64,000 bases of DNA from Akkermansia massiliensis (lineage in GTDB: Bacteria > Verrucomicrobiota > Verrucomicrobiia > Verrucomicrobiales > Akkermansiaceae), in NCBI RefSeq assembly GCF_023516715.1, contig NZ_JAMGSI010000001.1, positions 1,116,001-1,180,000 of the forward strand, in the 5' to 3' direction. A program made the position numbers and the translations under genes. Positions 1 through 8,702 of this stretch are shown piece by piece. Below the pieces are notes generated by a model. The model saw nothing but the letters and a program-made list of their open reading frames with translations. It was not told where the DNA came from and did not search any database. Position 1 is the first letter of the stretch; each line of letters opens with the position of its first letter.

Positions 1-662
1 CGCCCTCTCAGGGTGCGGATGACGGCGGAGTTCCTTTTCCCCATTTTTTCCCGCAGGCGGGCGATCGTGGTGTCAATGCTCCGCGTTTCCACCAGCCGGG
101 GGTCCATCTTCCAGACCCTCGCCAGGATTTCCTCACGGGTGATGATTCTTCCGGCATTGGCCGCCAGATGGCGCGCCAGGTCAAATTCCTTGGTGGTCAG
201 CACCACCCGCTCCTCCCCCAGAACCAGGGCGCGGGCGGCAAAATCCAGATGCCCCTCCGGCAGCATGACGCGGTTGACGGCGCTAGGCCTTTCCGGGGAC
301 CGCCTCAGCACGGCCTCTATCCTGGCCAGCACTTCCAGCAGGCTGAAGGGCTTCACCACATAATCGTCCGCCCCCAGCTTCAGCCCCTTCACCTTGTCCG
401 CCTCCGCGCCCTTGGCGGTGAGCATCAGCACCGGAACGGTGGAGCGGTCTTCCCTGATGCGTTTCAGCAGTTCAAAACCGTTCGCTCCGGGCAGGACTAC
501 ATCCAGCAGGGCCAGGTCATACTCCTCTGCATGAATCATCTCCATGGCCTCATAACCGTCCCTGGCGGACAAAACGTCATAGCCGGACACCGCCAGGGCG
601 TCCGCCAGGCCGTTTCTAATGGCATGATCGTCTTCTACGACCAGAATGCGGTAGCGGTGCAT
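1..662 (-). CDS. OmpR/PhoB-family response regulator (3' end cut by window edge)
   Basis: DNA-binding response regulator of a two-component system. The N-terminal receiver domain shows the acidic pair at residues 10-11, the phospho-acceptor Asp54 in LALLDVVLPG, the Thr/Lys of MLTAKG and the KPF motif. A winged-helix output domain of the OmpR type follows (TKEFDLARHLAANAG, then VWKMDPR and RSIDTTIARLREKMGK). Translation of the minus strand gives about 220 residues before the window ends, so only the last few residues are missing. The start ATG (660-662) lies just upstream of the receiver fold. A sensor kinase would be expected beyond the left edge but cannot be seen. Its targets cannot be told from the sequence. 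Confidence 0.9.
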   Translation of the reverse strand, partial: MHRYRILVVEDDHAIRNGLADALAVSGYDVLSARDGYEAMEMIHAEEYDLALLDVVLPGANGFELLKRIREDRSTVPVLMLTAKGAEADKVKGLKLGADDYVVKPFSLLEVLARIEAVLRRSPERPSAVNRVMLPEGHLDFAARALVLGEERVVLTTKEFDLARHLAANAGRIITREEILARVWKMDPRLVETRSIDTTIARLREKMGKRNSAVIRTLRG

Positions 663-717
663 GTGCGGAATAATCTATCAAATAGGAACGTTGCGGTAAA
701 ACAGGTTTTTTCAGAAG

Positions 718-760
718 AAAAATTCTGCGGGGCCGCCGGCACTCCCGGACAGCCCCGCAG
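718..760 (-). terminator. Rho-independent terminator of the VWA gene
   Basis: Perfect 9-bp inverted repeat (725-733 with 752-760, CTGCGGGGC/GCCCCGCAG). Read on the minus strand it is followed by a T-rich run (718-724). It sits directly after the stop of the VWA gene ending at 767 and separates it from the response regulator. Confidence 0.75.
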
Positions 761-766
761 GAGCAC

Positions 767-2704
767 TCATTTCTTCACTCTATCATTCATAGGGGAATCT
801 TTTCCTTCCGTTTCGTTCTCTTCAACAAAGGAAAACTGCTTTTTGGAGGCCTGCTGCCGGACAGCCTGGATAATGGCGTCCTCCAGGGTGTTCGGTTTGG
901 CGTCCCTGGAAGCGCTCTGCTGCTTCCATTTGGCCAGCCATTCATTGCGCCGGGCGTCCAGCTCCTTTACCTTCTTCTGCAGGGCTCCGCGCTCCTCCGC
1001 CTTCTTTTTCACGATGGCTTCCACTTCCTCCGCGGTTTTACCTTCCAGTTCCTTGGGGAGCTGCCCGGCAGTCCCCAAATCTCCCAGCGCCTGGACTCCG
1101 TTCCGGTCATAAAAATCCACCAGGTCCCATGAAGTATTGGAGTACGCCGCCTTGTTCGCCTTGGCGCTGGCCCGCCCTACGGCAGCCGCAGGCGACAGTT
1201 TCAGCGCCAGCGTATCCTGGCGTTCCTGCTTGCTCAGCCTTTCAGCCTGAACTTCCGGTGAACCGTAAGCCAGGTAAGTCGCATTCAGGGAGGAACTCAA
1301 CTTGGCAAGTTCTCCGTCAAAGGGCGTTTCCGGGTCCGGGGGAGCCGCGTTGTGGTCAATGTTGAGAAAGCTGCCGTCCCCCTTTTTAGCTCCGTCCTTC
1401 CACAGGCGCGTATCCGAGTCTCCGGCATTGCCGCAATGAATGGTATTGACGGTAATGCCCCTCTCCAGCCCGCGCGCAATCGCTTCCGCATACGGCACGC
1501 TGCCCTGGTTGAAGGGTTCATTGCCGGCGATGAAGACCAGCTTCAGCGCATGGGGATCATCCGTATTCCATTTTAACTCCTTCACGGCCCGGTCAATGAC
1601 GGCTCCGCAGCATTCCGTGCCGCCGTAGGTTTTCAGCTTGAACAATTCCTCGGAGACCTTGTCCAGGTCATCCGTGAACGGAAGCACCCGGCGTATCCAG
1701 GCGTCCCTGGAGGACAGCCCGTCGTTTCCATACTCATACAGGGCAAGCTGGATATCGGGCAATTTGCCGTTCTGGCGCGCCAGCGTCATGTCATTGACAA
1801 TCTTCCACAAATAAGTGCGCGCCTGGTCGATGAGGCCGTTCATGCTGCTGGAGGTATCCAGCAACAGGGCAATCTGAACGACGGCGCGGTCATCTTTTTC
1901 CGCGGCGCCCTGGACGGGAGCCGCAGGAGTTCCGGAGGAAGCCTCCTCCTGCTTCGGCGTTACGCTGATCTCCGCCTCTCCGGGAGCCGTTCTGTCCGCA
2001 ACAGTGACGGAATAGGCGGCGTCTTTCACCCCTTTGACATTCCCCGTCACGACAGCCCGGGTAACGACCACATCCCCTTTTGCAGGAACGGCCGCCCCTC
2101 CGGAAGAAGTTTTTTCCAGACCGGGAGCCACGCTTATGGTCAGCTTTTCGGAGCCGCTCCCTTCCGTTTTGATGGAATAGGCCGCTTCCCTGACCGGTTC
2201 AACCGCGCTTGGCTTGATACGGAAAATACCTTCCTTCCCGGAACCGCCGGGAAGGCTTGCCGCCTTCCTGGTGATGAACACCCCTTTCTGCGGCGGAACG
2301 GCTGAAATTCCGGAAGAAGCTCCCTCCGCACGCGGCGTCACACGGATTTCCATTTCCCCCGGAGCGGTTCCTTTCACCGTAGTGACGGAATAGGCGGCAT
2401 TCCGCGCTCCCATGGCTTTCTCCGGACCGGCGTTCACGGCCTTCGTCAGGACAACCCCGTTTCCGGTGGTGGTCACGGTCACGGCTGATGCGGATTTTTC
2501 CGCGTCCACGCTTTTCACCGTAACCAGGACGGTTCCGGTTTTAGCGTCCTGTTTTTCCCCCTCCGGTCCCGGAGTGACGGAGTATCTGGCCTTTCCTTCC
2601 GGAACAGGCTTGCCGTCCGTTGGAACGGGAGTGGGTTCGGCCTGGGCGCAGAATGATCCTGCGCCCAGCAACCCTAATGCAGTACATGCGATGATACGGT
2701 TCAT
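767..2704 (-). CDS. Exported von Willebrand factor A protein with N-terminal repeats
   Basis: Secreted or envelope protein of 645 residues. A signal peptide (MNRIIACTALGLLGAGSFCAQA) is followed by about 240 residues of imperfect repeats, each opening with an A-x-Y-S-V/I motif (near residues 39, 103, 174 and 229). A VWA domain starts near residue 275; its metal-ion-dependent adhesion site is DTSSSMN (283-289). The C-terminal 120 residues are charged and probably helical. VWA domains bind protein partners through Mg2+. The gene starts 24 bp after the VIT/VWA gene upstream, so the two are probably co-transcribed. The partner is unknown. Confidence 0.85.
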   Translation of the reverse strand: MNRIIACTALGLLGAGSFCAQAEPTPVPTDGKPVPEGKARYSVTPGPEGEKQDAKTGTVLVTVKSVDAEKSASAVTVTTTGNGVVLTKAVNAGPEKAMGARNAAYSVTTVKGTAPGEMEIRVTPRAEGASSGISAVPPQKGVFITRKAASLPGGSGKEGIFRIKPSAVEPVREAAYSIKTEGSGSEKLTISVAPGLEKTSSGGAAVPAKGDVVVTRAVVTGNVKGVKDAAYSVTVADRTAPGEAEISVTPKQEEASSGTPAAPVQGAAEKDDRAVVQIALLLDTSSSMNGLIDQARTYLWKIVNDMTLARQNGKLPDIQLALYEYGNDGLSSRDAWIRRVLPFTDDLDKVSEELFKLKTYGGTECCGAVIDRAVKELKWNTDDPHALKLVFIAGNEPFNQGSVPYAEAIARGLERGITVNTIHCGNAGDSDTRLWKDGAKKGDGSFLNIDHNAAPPDPETPFDGELAKLSSSLNATYLAYGSPEVQAERLSKQERQDTLALKLSPAAAVGRASAKANKAAYSNTSWDLVDFYDRNGVQALGDLGTAGQLPKELEGKTAEEVEAIVKKKAEERGALQKKVKELDARRNEWLAKWKQQSASRDAKPNTLEDAIIQAVRQQASKKQFSFVEENETEGKDSPMNDRVKK

Positions 2705-2728
2705 GATTGTTGATTACTAGTTGTTTGT

Positions 2729-5014
2729 TTATGGAAAACTGTTTTGCATCAGTACGGTTTCTCCATCCAGGAGAATCATGACGGAGCCATCCAGAGCCAA
2801 CAGCCCCTGGCGGTTGGACTGAATGAGCCTGTTCGCCACGTCGGCATATTCCGGCGTGCCCACCTGGACCGTCTTCACGGCGCGGCCCGCGTCCGACATG
2901 GCAAGAACCGTGCTTTCCATCCAGACTCCATTTCTGTTGAAATATCCGTTCTGGGCAATCTGGGCCGTATTGTCAAAGGCCACGGCACGGCCCTCCCGGT
3001 CCATCTGGATGTTGTACTTGTTGAGGGTCAGTTCCCGCTTCTTGGCTACGGCATTTTCCTGCAGGGCAATGGCGCCCAGCCCTTCGCGCAATTCCTCCAT
3101 CACCTTCCCCTCCAGGTTCCCCCTGCTCCCCATGGAGGCATGATCCCGCCGCCATGGGCCGGAACTGCCGTCATCGGCAAAAAAGGAGGCTGCCGAGCTC
3201 ATGATCCCGAAGTCCCGTGAAAGCCGCATGATTTCCTCCACCAATTCCGCCGTTTTGGAATTGGACCTCAGCGCTTCCGTGCCGGGGGAGCTGCCGCCCA
3301 TATCCATCAGAGCGGTTTCCAGACTGCCTATCTTGCGCGCGGCCCACAGCCGGGCTACAAAATCATCCTTCATGCTGGCGATGCGCTGCGGATCCACGGT
3401 AATGGCAAAAACCTGCTCCCTGTTATCCCGGTCCAGGCAGGTACCCTTAATCAGGAAAGGTTCCGTCCCTATGTACCTCCCGGCCAGAACGGCGGGATTG
3501 CCGGAATAAATGTCCGGAAGAACCCCGGAGGGTATGGCGTCCTGCACCCTTCCCGGCTGTTCCCTGCCGTCCGGGGAGCAGACGGTATAGCGCACCTTCC
3601 GGAAGACGGGGCCGTATAACTGCCGGAATACCTGCGAGAGCTTGACCTCCAGATTCTCCCCGGAAAGGATGTAGCACGGTAGCCCCCCGGAAATCTCCGC
3701 CATGCGCCTCAGCAGGGGGGCGTTGACGTCCTCCCCCACCCCGATGGTGAAAATGCGCCTTTCCGCCCTGTTTCCTTCCCCCGCCAGGGCCGCAATGGAT
3801 TTTTCCGAAGTGCGGCCGATCGTGGGAAGGCCGTCCGTCAGGAAAAGCACCACGGGGAGCATCCCCTCGTGGGAAGGCTGGCTCAAGGCGGCGGCCAGCG
3901 CCTCGTGCATGTTGGTGCCCCCACGCGCCACGACGGCATCCAGCCATGCATGGGCCGCTTTTTCCGACGCGCCATTTTTTTCCACCGGGGCCGCTTCAAA
4001 TAAATTGACGCCTTCATTATAAGTGATGATATTGAACCTTTCTCCGGGATTCAGGCCGGAAACGATCTGCTTGGCCGCCTCCTTCACGCTGGCGAGCTTG
4101 TTCCCGCGCATGCTCCCGGACCTGTCCAGCACCAGCGTGACTTCCCGGAGAATGGAGTGTTCACCGGGGCGGACATCCTTGCCCACCATCGCCAGAAAAT
4201 AGCCGTTTTTCCCGCCGGAGGCGTCAGGAGAGGCGTAAACGCTGGCTTCCGGCCCGGAAGAAGCTTCCCCTTTCTTCCCGCGCGCCTCCAGCCATGACAG
4301 GCGGAAAGGGCCCGGGTTCATCCTTTCCTCCGCCAGGGTCAGAACCACGGTTCCATTCTCCAGCTGATGGCGCTCCATCTGATGGGAGGGAGTGAAGAGG
4401 TTGCCCGGACCGTCCTTTCCGGAAGCGAGCTCCACCCTCACCGTCCACGGAGCATCCCCGGAAAGAGCTTCCGTTCTGGGGAGCACGTAATCCAGACGCC
4501 CCTCCACAGGGGTCAGCAGTTGTTCGTAAACAATCCCCAGCTTTACGGAAGACCTGGGCGGAACCGGAAACACGCTGGACCGGATGGCCCCGAACCCCGC
4601 AAATTCCAGCAGGGCCGGATCCTTTCTGCGCGCCACAATGCGGTCATACAGGCGCCGCGCCTCGTCCGCTGGCATCAGGGAGGCCTTCCACTCCGCTTTT
4701 CCGTCCCCATAATAAAAACCTTTCACCACCACGCCCTCCGGAACGGGCAGCAGCAGCTCAGCCTCCGCGGGGGAAGAACCGTTATTCCGCACATCCAGCT
4801 CCAGGGTGGTCACGGCGGAGCGTCCATTCACCAGGATGCGGGCATTCACCTTTTCCATCGTGACCGGCTGCCGGACCGTCCGGTCCGCCGGAAGAATCAC
4901 GCGCCTCTGCGGCAGAATGATATTCCGGGCGCCCAGCTCGTCGCGGATTTCCTGGGAATGCGCCAGTCCGGCTATTCCCGCCCATACGGCTATCAGGCAC
5001 CACGTGATGTTCAT
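2729..5014 (-). CDS. Exported VIT + VWA domain protein
   Basis: 761 residues with a signal peptide (MNITWCLIAVWAGIAGLAHS). It then has a VIT domain (vault/inter-alpha-trypsin type; roughly residues 30-160, including the LYDRIVARRKDPALLEF segment typical of the family), a VWA domain with an intact DRSGSM MIDAS at about residue 300, and a long C-terminal region. The order resembles inter-alpha-trypsin inhibitor heavy-chain-like bacterial proteins, usually exported and of unknown function. It is the first gene of a two-gene unit with the downstream VWA protein. The start is supported by the signal peptide. Confidence 0.88.
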   Translation of the reverse strand: MNITWCLIAVWAGIAGLAHSQEIRDELGARNIILPQRRVILPADRTVRQPVTMEKVNARILVNGRSAVTTLELDVRNNGSSPAEAELLLPVPEGVVVKGFYYGDGKAEWKASLMPADEARRLYDRIVARRKDPALLEFAGFGAIRSSVFPVPPRSSVKLGIVYEQLLTPVEGRLDYVLPRTEALSGDAPWTVRVELASGKDGPGNLFTPSHQMERHQLENGTVVLTLAEERMNPGPFRLSWLEARGKKGEASSGPEASVYASPDASGGKNGYFLAMVGKDVRPGEHSILREVTLVLDRSGSMRGNKLASVKEAAKQIVSGLNPGERFNIITYNEGVNLFEAAPVEKNGASEKAAHAWLDAVVARGGTNMHEALAAALSQPSHEGMLPVVLFLTDGLPTIGRTSEKSIAALAGEGNRAERRIFTIGVGEDVNAPLLRRMAEISGGLPCYILSGENLEVKLSQVFRQLYGPVFRKVRYTVCSPDGREQPGRVQDAIPSGVLPDIYSGNPAVLAGRYIGTEPFLIKGTCLDRDNREQVFAITVDPQRIASMKDDFVARLWAARKIGSLETALMDMGGSSPGTEALRSNSKTAELVEEIMRLSRDFGIMSSAASFFADDGSSGPWRRDHASMGSRGNLEGKVMEELREGLGAIALQENAVAKKRELTLNKYNIQMDREGRAVAFDNTAQIAQNGYFNRNGVWMESTVLAMSDAGRAVKTVQVGTPEYADVANRLIQSNRQGLLALDGSVMILLDGETVLMQNSFP

Positions 5015-5094
5015 GTCCCCATGATGCCTGAAAAATCAATCCCGTGTGTTACAATCAGGTTACATTTTCAAAGAACCTTTCCCTGCCGCGGAAA

Positions 5095-5153
5095 ATAATA
5101 AAAAAGGCCGCCTGCCCGGAGGGGAGGCGGCCTCCGGCATTCAACTGCCGGAG
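5095..5153 (-). terminator. Terminator after uppP with tandem hairpins
   Basis: On the minus strand downstream of uppP there are two hairpins: CTCCGGCA/TGCCGGAG (5132-5139 with 5146-5153), then GGCCGCCT/AGGCGGCC (5106-5113 with 5125-5132). A run of Ts, complement of the A-rich 5095-5105, follows. This is a strong intrinsic terminator for the tatC-uppP unit. Confidence 0.8.
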
Positions 5154-5161
5154 AACGTTTT

Positions 5162-5998
5162 TTAATGCATCAGCCCCATGGACAGGAGCACCAGGGTCAC
5201 GATGCCTATGGCGATGCGGTACCAGCCAAATACGGCAAAACTGTGCTTTTGCAGGTAGGAAACCATCCACTTCACAGCCAGCCATGCGGACAGCCAGCTC
5301 ACAACCGTTCCCACGGCCAGGGCTTCCCACCCGAAGGATTCCAGCATCAGCGCCCCGTCCTTGTACGCATCATGGACGGTGGCCGCGCCCAGGGTAATCA
5401 GCCCCAGCAGGAAGCTGAATTCCACGGCCGCCTCCACGCTCAGCCCCACGAACATGCCGCCCAGCATGGTCATCAGGCTCCGGCTGGTGCCGGGAATCAT
5501 GGCGACGCACTGGAGAGCGCCCACCGTCAGCGCCCTGGCCGGGGTCAGGCTCTCAATGGAGGCTCCGGAGTTCCCTTCATTGGAACGGCCTTCCCTGGCG
5601 CGCCAGGCGCAGTACGCCAGAATCACGCCGCCGCCCACAATCCAGGAATAAGCCACCGTGTAGGTGTTGAACAGGTATTCCTTGATCAGGGAGGCGCAGC
5701 ACAGGCCCACCACGGCGGCGGGGAGGAAGGCCAGAATGAGGTTGACCAGCAGTTTCAGCCCGGCGGGATTATTGCCGCGCACGCCCTGCGCCATGGCCTT
5801 CACCCGGGGAAAATACAGGCTCAGCACCGCCAGGATGGCCCCTCCCTGGATGCAGACGGCCAGGGCGTCCAGAGCTTCCTTGCTCTGGGACATGTTCAGC
5901 AGGGATTCCGTCAGGAGCAGGTGCCCCGTGGAGCTGACCGGCAGGTACTCGGTCAGGCCTTCCACAATGCCCAGGATGATGATTTCCAGGAGATTCAT
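5162..5998 (-). CDS. uppP: Undecaprenyl-diphosphatase
   Basis: Integral membrane phosphatase of the BacA family (278 residues). It recycles undecaprenyl pyrophosphate to the monophosphate carrier used for peptidoglycan and O-antigen synthesis. The family motif EGLTEYLPVSSTGHL is at residues 13-27 and the second motif PGTSRS is in the middle. About eight hydrophobic helices are visible. Length is normal. It follows tatC on the minus strand with a 24-bp gap, so both are probably on one transcript ending at the hairpins downstream. Confidence 0.95.
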   Translation of the reverse strand: MNLLEIIILGIVEGLTEYLPVSSTGHLLLTESLLNMSQSKEALDALAVCIQGGAILAVLSLYFPRVKAMAQGVRGNNPAGLKLLVNLILAFLPAAVVGLCCASLIKEYLFNTYTVAYSWIVGGGVILAYCAWRAREGRSNEGNSGASIESLTPARALTVGALQCVAMIPGTSRSLMTMLGGMFVGLSVEAAVEFSFLLGLITLGAATVHDAYKDGALMLESFGWEALAVGTVVSWLSAWLAVKWMVSYLQKHSFAVFGWYRIAIGIVTLVLLSMGLMH

Positions 5999-6022
5999 GA
6001 TAATGGCGCGGGTTGGATGTAT

Positions 6023-7171
6023 TTACTGGTTGTAGGGAGAATTGTTGTTGTCAAAGTCTTCTTCAAACCGGGCGACTTCCTCCCGTGCGCGTGCGGCCTC
6101 CTTGCGCTCATGCATCCAGGCCAGGATGATGCATATTTCATACAGCGCATACATGGGAACGGCCATCAGCATCATGGTGGCCACGTCCGGCGTGGGGGTG
6201 ATGACCGCGGCCAGGATGGCGATCGCCACAATGGCGTAGCGGCGCGTGGCCTTCATCATGTCGTAGGTCAGCACGCCCAGCTTGACGAAAGGCATCACCA
6301 CCACGGGCAGTTCAAACGCCAGGCCGAACATCAGGATCATCTGCGTAGCGAAGGACAGGTAGTAGCCGATGCGCCATTCATTGGAAATGCCGAATTCCAG
6401 GGAATACGTGTAGAAGAACGTCAGCACCCTGGGAAGCACGATGAAGTAGCAGAACAGCGTACCCGCCAGGAACAGCCCGAAGCCGATCGCCATGCACTTG
6501 TACAGCAGCCTGCGTTCATGCTCCAGCAGTCCGGGAATAATGAATTGCAGCAGGAAGTACAGCAACAGCGGGAAGGAGATCACCACCCCGGCATACAGGG
6601 AAAGCTTGATGGTCAGCATGAACGCCTCCCCCGGCTGGAACGCGCTCATCATCTTAAGGGCGCCCCGCCCGGTGCCGTCCGTCAGAATGGCTTCCTTGGC
6701 ATCCAGGGCCTCCGCCAGCTCCCGCACGGAGGAGGTGGGGCTGCCGTCCCTGATAAAAATCTTCTTCCTGTCCTCCGGCAGGGGCTGCGCGCCGCGGAGC
6801 ACCAGGGCGGCCTCCGTCAAATCCCCCTGGGACGGGGAAACCTGCCGCAGAAGCAATTTCTTCTGGGAGTCGTCCAGGCTCGTCATGGCCGTAGCCATTT
6901 CCTTGGCCTTCCCCCATGCCTCCAGGCCTATTCCCGCGGGCAGGTGGGATTCCTCAAACATGTCCCACACCTGGTTGACGGGACGCCTCAGGATGTCCAT
7001 CAGATTGGACGCAAACCCGGCGCACAGAATCGTGCTGACGGTCAGGCACAGCGCCATCCTCAGCAGCATGGTCCGCAGGTCATCCAGATGCTCCAGAAAG
7101 GGCTTTTCCTCATCATCCCTCTGAATCTGCCACTTCTCCCGCAGACGGAATATGTGCTTTAAAAAGAACAC
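6023..7171 (-). CDS. tatC: Sec-independent protein translocase TatC with enlarged first periplasmic loop
   Basis: Core receptor of the twin-arginine translocation system in the inner membrane. The N-terminus has the signature FLEHLDDLR, followed by TM1 (about residues 32-58). The C-terminal part has the remaining family helices (ERRLLYKCMAIGFGLFLAG..., SFATQMILMFGLAFELPVVV..., ITPTPDV...). At 382 residues it is much longer than the usual 240-260. The excess is a hydrophilic segment of roughly 120 residues between TM1 and TM2, on the periplasmic side. tatA/tatB are not in this window. Loop expansion is inferred from the hydropathy pattern. Confidence 0.93.
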   Translation of the reverse strand: MFFLKHIFRLREKWQIQRDDEEKPFLEHLDDLRTMLLRMALCLTVSTILCAGFASNLMDILRRPVNQVWDMFEESHLPAGIGLEAWGKAKEMATAMTSLDDSQKKLLLRQVSPSQGDLTEAALVLRGAQPLPEDRKKIFIRDGSPTSSVRELAEALDAKEAILTDGTGRGALKMMSAFQPGEAFMLTIKLSLYAGVVISFPLLLYFLLQFIIPGLLEHERRLLYKCMAIGFGLFLAGTLFCYFIVLPRVLTFFYTYSLEFGISNEWRIGYYLSFATQMILMFGLAFELPVVVMPFVKLGVLTYDMMKATRRYAIVAIAILAAVITPTPDVATMMLMAVPMYALYEICIILAWMHERKEAARAREEVARFEEDFDNNNSPYNQ

Positions 7172-7334
7172 GGCGTTAAATGAAGCCTAAAAGTCCCTTC
7201 CAGGCAAGCCGCAAGGCCGACAACGCGCTAAAAAAAGCCCGTTGCCCCTCCCCGCCGCCGCAGCCCCGTTTTTTGGCATGCACCCCCTGTATCTGCTTGA
7301 CGCGGGCAGGCTGGCCCTTACTCTCTTACCCATC

Positions 7335-8636
7335 ATGAGTCACGTCAGAACAAGATTCGCACCTTCCCCCACGGGCTACCTCCACATCGGCGGCGCCCGC
7401 ACCGCCCTGTTCAACTGGCTGTTCGCCCGCAAGATGGGGGGCACCTTCATTCTCCGCATTGAGGATACGGACAACGCCCGCAACACGGAGGAAGCCACCC
7501 GCGCAATCTTCACCGGCATGGAATGGCTGGGCCTGGACTGGGATGAAGGCCCCATGAAGGGCGGCGACTGCGGCCCCTACTTCCAGAGCCAGCGCAACGA
7601 TATTTACGACGCCTATTTCAAGAAGCTCCAGGATGCCGGACGCGTGTACGAGGACGACGGCGCATGGCGCTTCCGCTTTGACCGCTCCAAGCCCGTCACC
7701 TTCCATGACCTGATCTGCGGAGACATCACCATTGACTACCGGGACGCTTCCAACACGCCGGACATGGCCATCCGCCGGGCGGACGGCTCCTACATCTTCC
7801 ACTTCGTCAACGTGGTGGACGACATTGAAATGAAGATGACCCACGTCATCCGCGGGAAAGACCACATCATGAACACGCCCAAGCACATCCAACTGTTTGA
7901 GGCCTTCGGCGTCACTCCCCCGGTCTTCGCCCACATGCCGCTGATCCTGAACCAGGACGGTTCCAAGATGTCCAAGCGCGACGTAGGCGCGGCCCTGGGC
8001 GCGTATCCGGAAGAAGGCTTCCTGCCGAAAGGCGTGATGAACTTCCTGGCCCTGCTGGGCTGGTCCCCCAAGGACGACACGGAAATCTTCTCCCCGCAGG
8101 AGCTCATTGAGCGCTTCTCCCTGGAAGCCGTCAACCACTCCGCCGCCAAATTTGACATCACCAAGTGCCGCTGGGTCAACCAGCAGCATATCATTGCGCT
8201 GGCTCCGGAGGAATTCACGGCCAGGGCGCGCCCCTTCTGCCTGAATGCCGGACTGCCGGACTCCCCGATTCTGGACGCCGCCATCGCCACCGTGCAGACG
8301 AAGGTGCAGACGCTGGCGGAGGTGCCGGACAAAATCCGCTTCTTCTTTGACCTGGGCATGGACCCGGAAGCCGTTGCCAAGGTCCAGCCGGAAGCCCTGG
8401 AACTGCTTTCCAAACTGGCGGACAGGCTGGAGCGGGAACCGGAATGGGACGGCCATGAACTCATCGGCGTGCTGAAAGCCTTTGCCAAGGAAAACGGCAT
8501 GAAAATGGGAGCCGTCATGTTCCCCGCCCGCGTGGCCCTCACCGGGCTGAGCGGCGGACCGGACCTTTCCTCCGTCTTCTCCCTGCTGGGCCGGGAGGAA
8601 TCCGTGCGGAGAATCCGTGCGTTCTCCCTGAACTGA
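7335..8636 (+). CDS. gltX: Glutamate--tRNA ligase
   Basis: Class I aminoacyl-tRNA synthetase that charges tRNA-Glu. The HIGH-type motif (PSPTGYLHIGGARTA) is at residues 9-23 and the KMSKR motif (DGSKMSKRDVG) at about residue 215. The helical anticodon-binding part completes 433 residues, slightly short for the family. The frame is open upstream to 7242, but the ATG at 7335 opens directly onto the conserved MSHVRTRFAPSPTG start and is chosen. A hairpin at 8663-8692 follows the gene. Confidence 0.95.
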   Translation: MSHVRTRFAPSPTGYLHIGGARTALFNWLFARKMGGTFILRIEDTDNARNTEEATRAIFTGMEWLGLDWDEGPMKGGDCGPYFQSQRNDIYDAYFKKLQDAGRVYEDDGAWRFRFDRSKPVTFHDLICGDITIDYRDASNTPDMAIRRADGSYIFHFVNVVDDIEMKMTHVIRGKDHIMNTPKHIQLFEAFGVTPPVFAHMPLILNQDGSKMSKRDVGAALGAYPEEGFLPKGVMNFLALLGWSPKDDTEIFSPQELIERFSLEAVNHSAAKFDITKCRWVNQQHIIALAPEEFTARARPFCLNAGLPDSPILDAAIATVQTKVQTLAEVPDKIRFFFDLGMDPEAVAKVQPEALELLSKLADRLEREPEWDGHELIGVLKAFAKENGMKMGAVMFPARVALTGLSGGPDLSSVFSLLGREESVRRIRAFSLN

Positions 8637-8662
8637 TTCCCGCCGGGAACGGTCCTTCTTTC

Positions 8663-8692
8663 AAACGCTCCGGACATCCCTCCGGAGCGTTT
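8663..8692. terminator. Bidirectional hairpin between gltX and the amidohydrolase
   Basis: Perfect 12-bp inverted repeat (AAACGCTCCGGA / TCCGGAGCGTTT) with a 6-nt loop, placed in the 66-bp gap between two convergent genes. The T/A ends give a short U-run in either direction, so it can serve both transcripts. Confidence 0.75.
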
Positions 8693-8702
8693 CCTGTTTC
8701 CG

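Noticed and set aside
5165-7162. 665-codon plus-strand frame opposite uppP and tatC
   Set aside because: Gln/His/Gly-rich shadow frame; the minus strand holds two clear membrane proteins.
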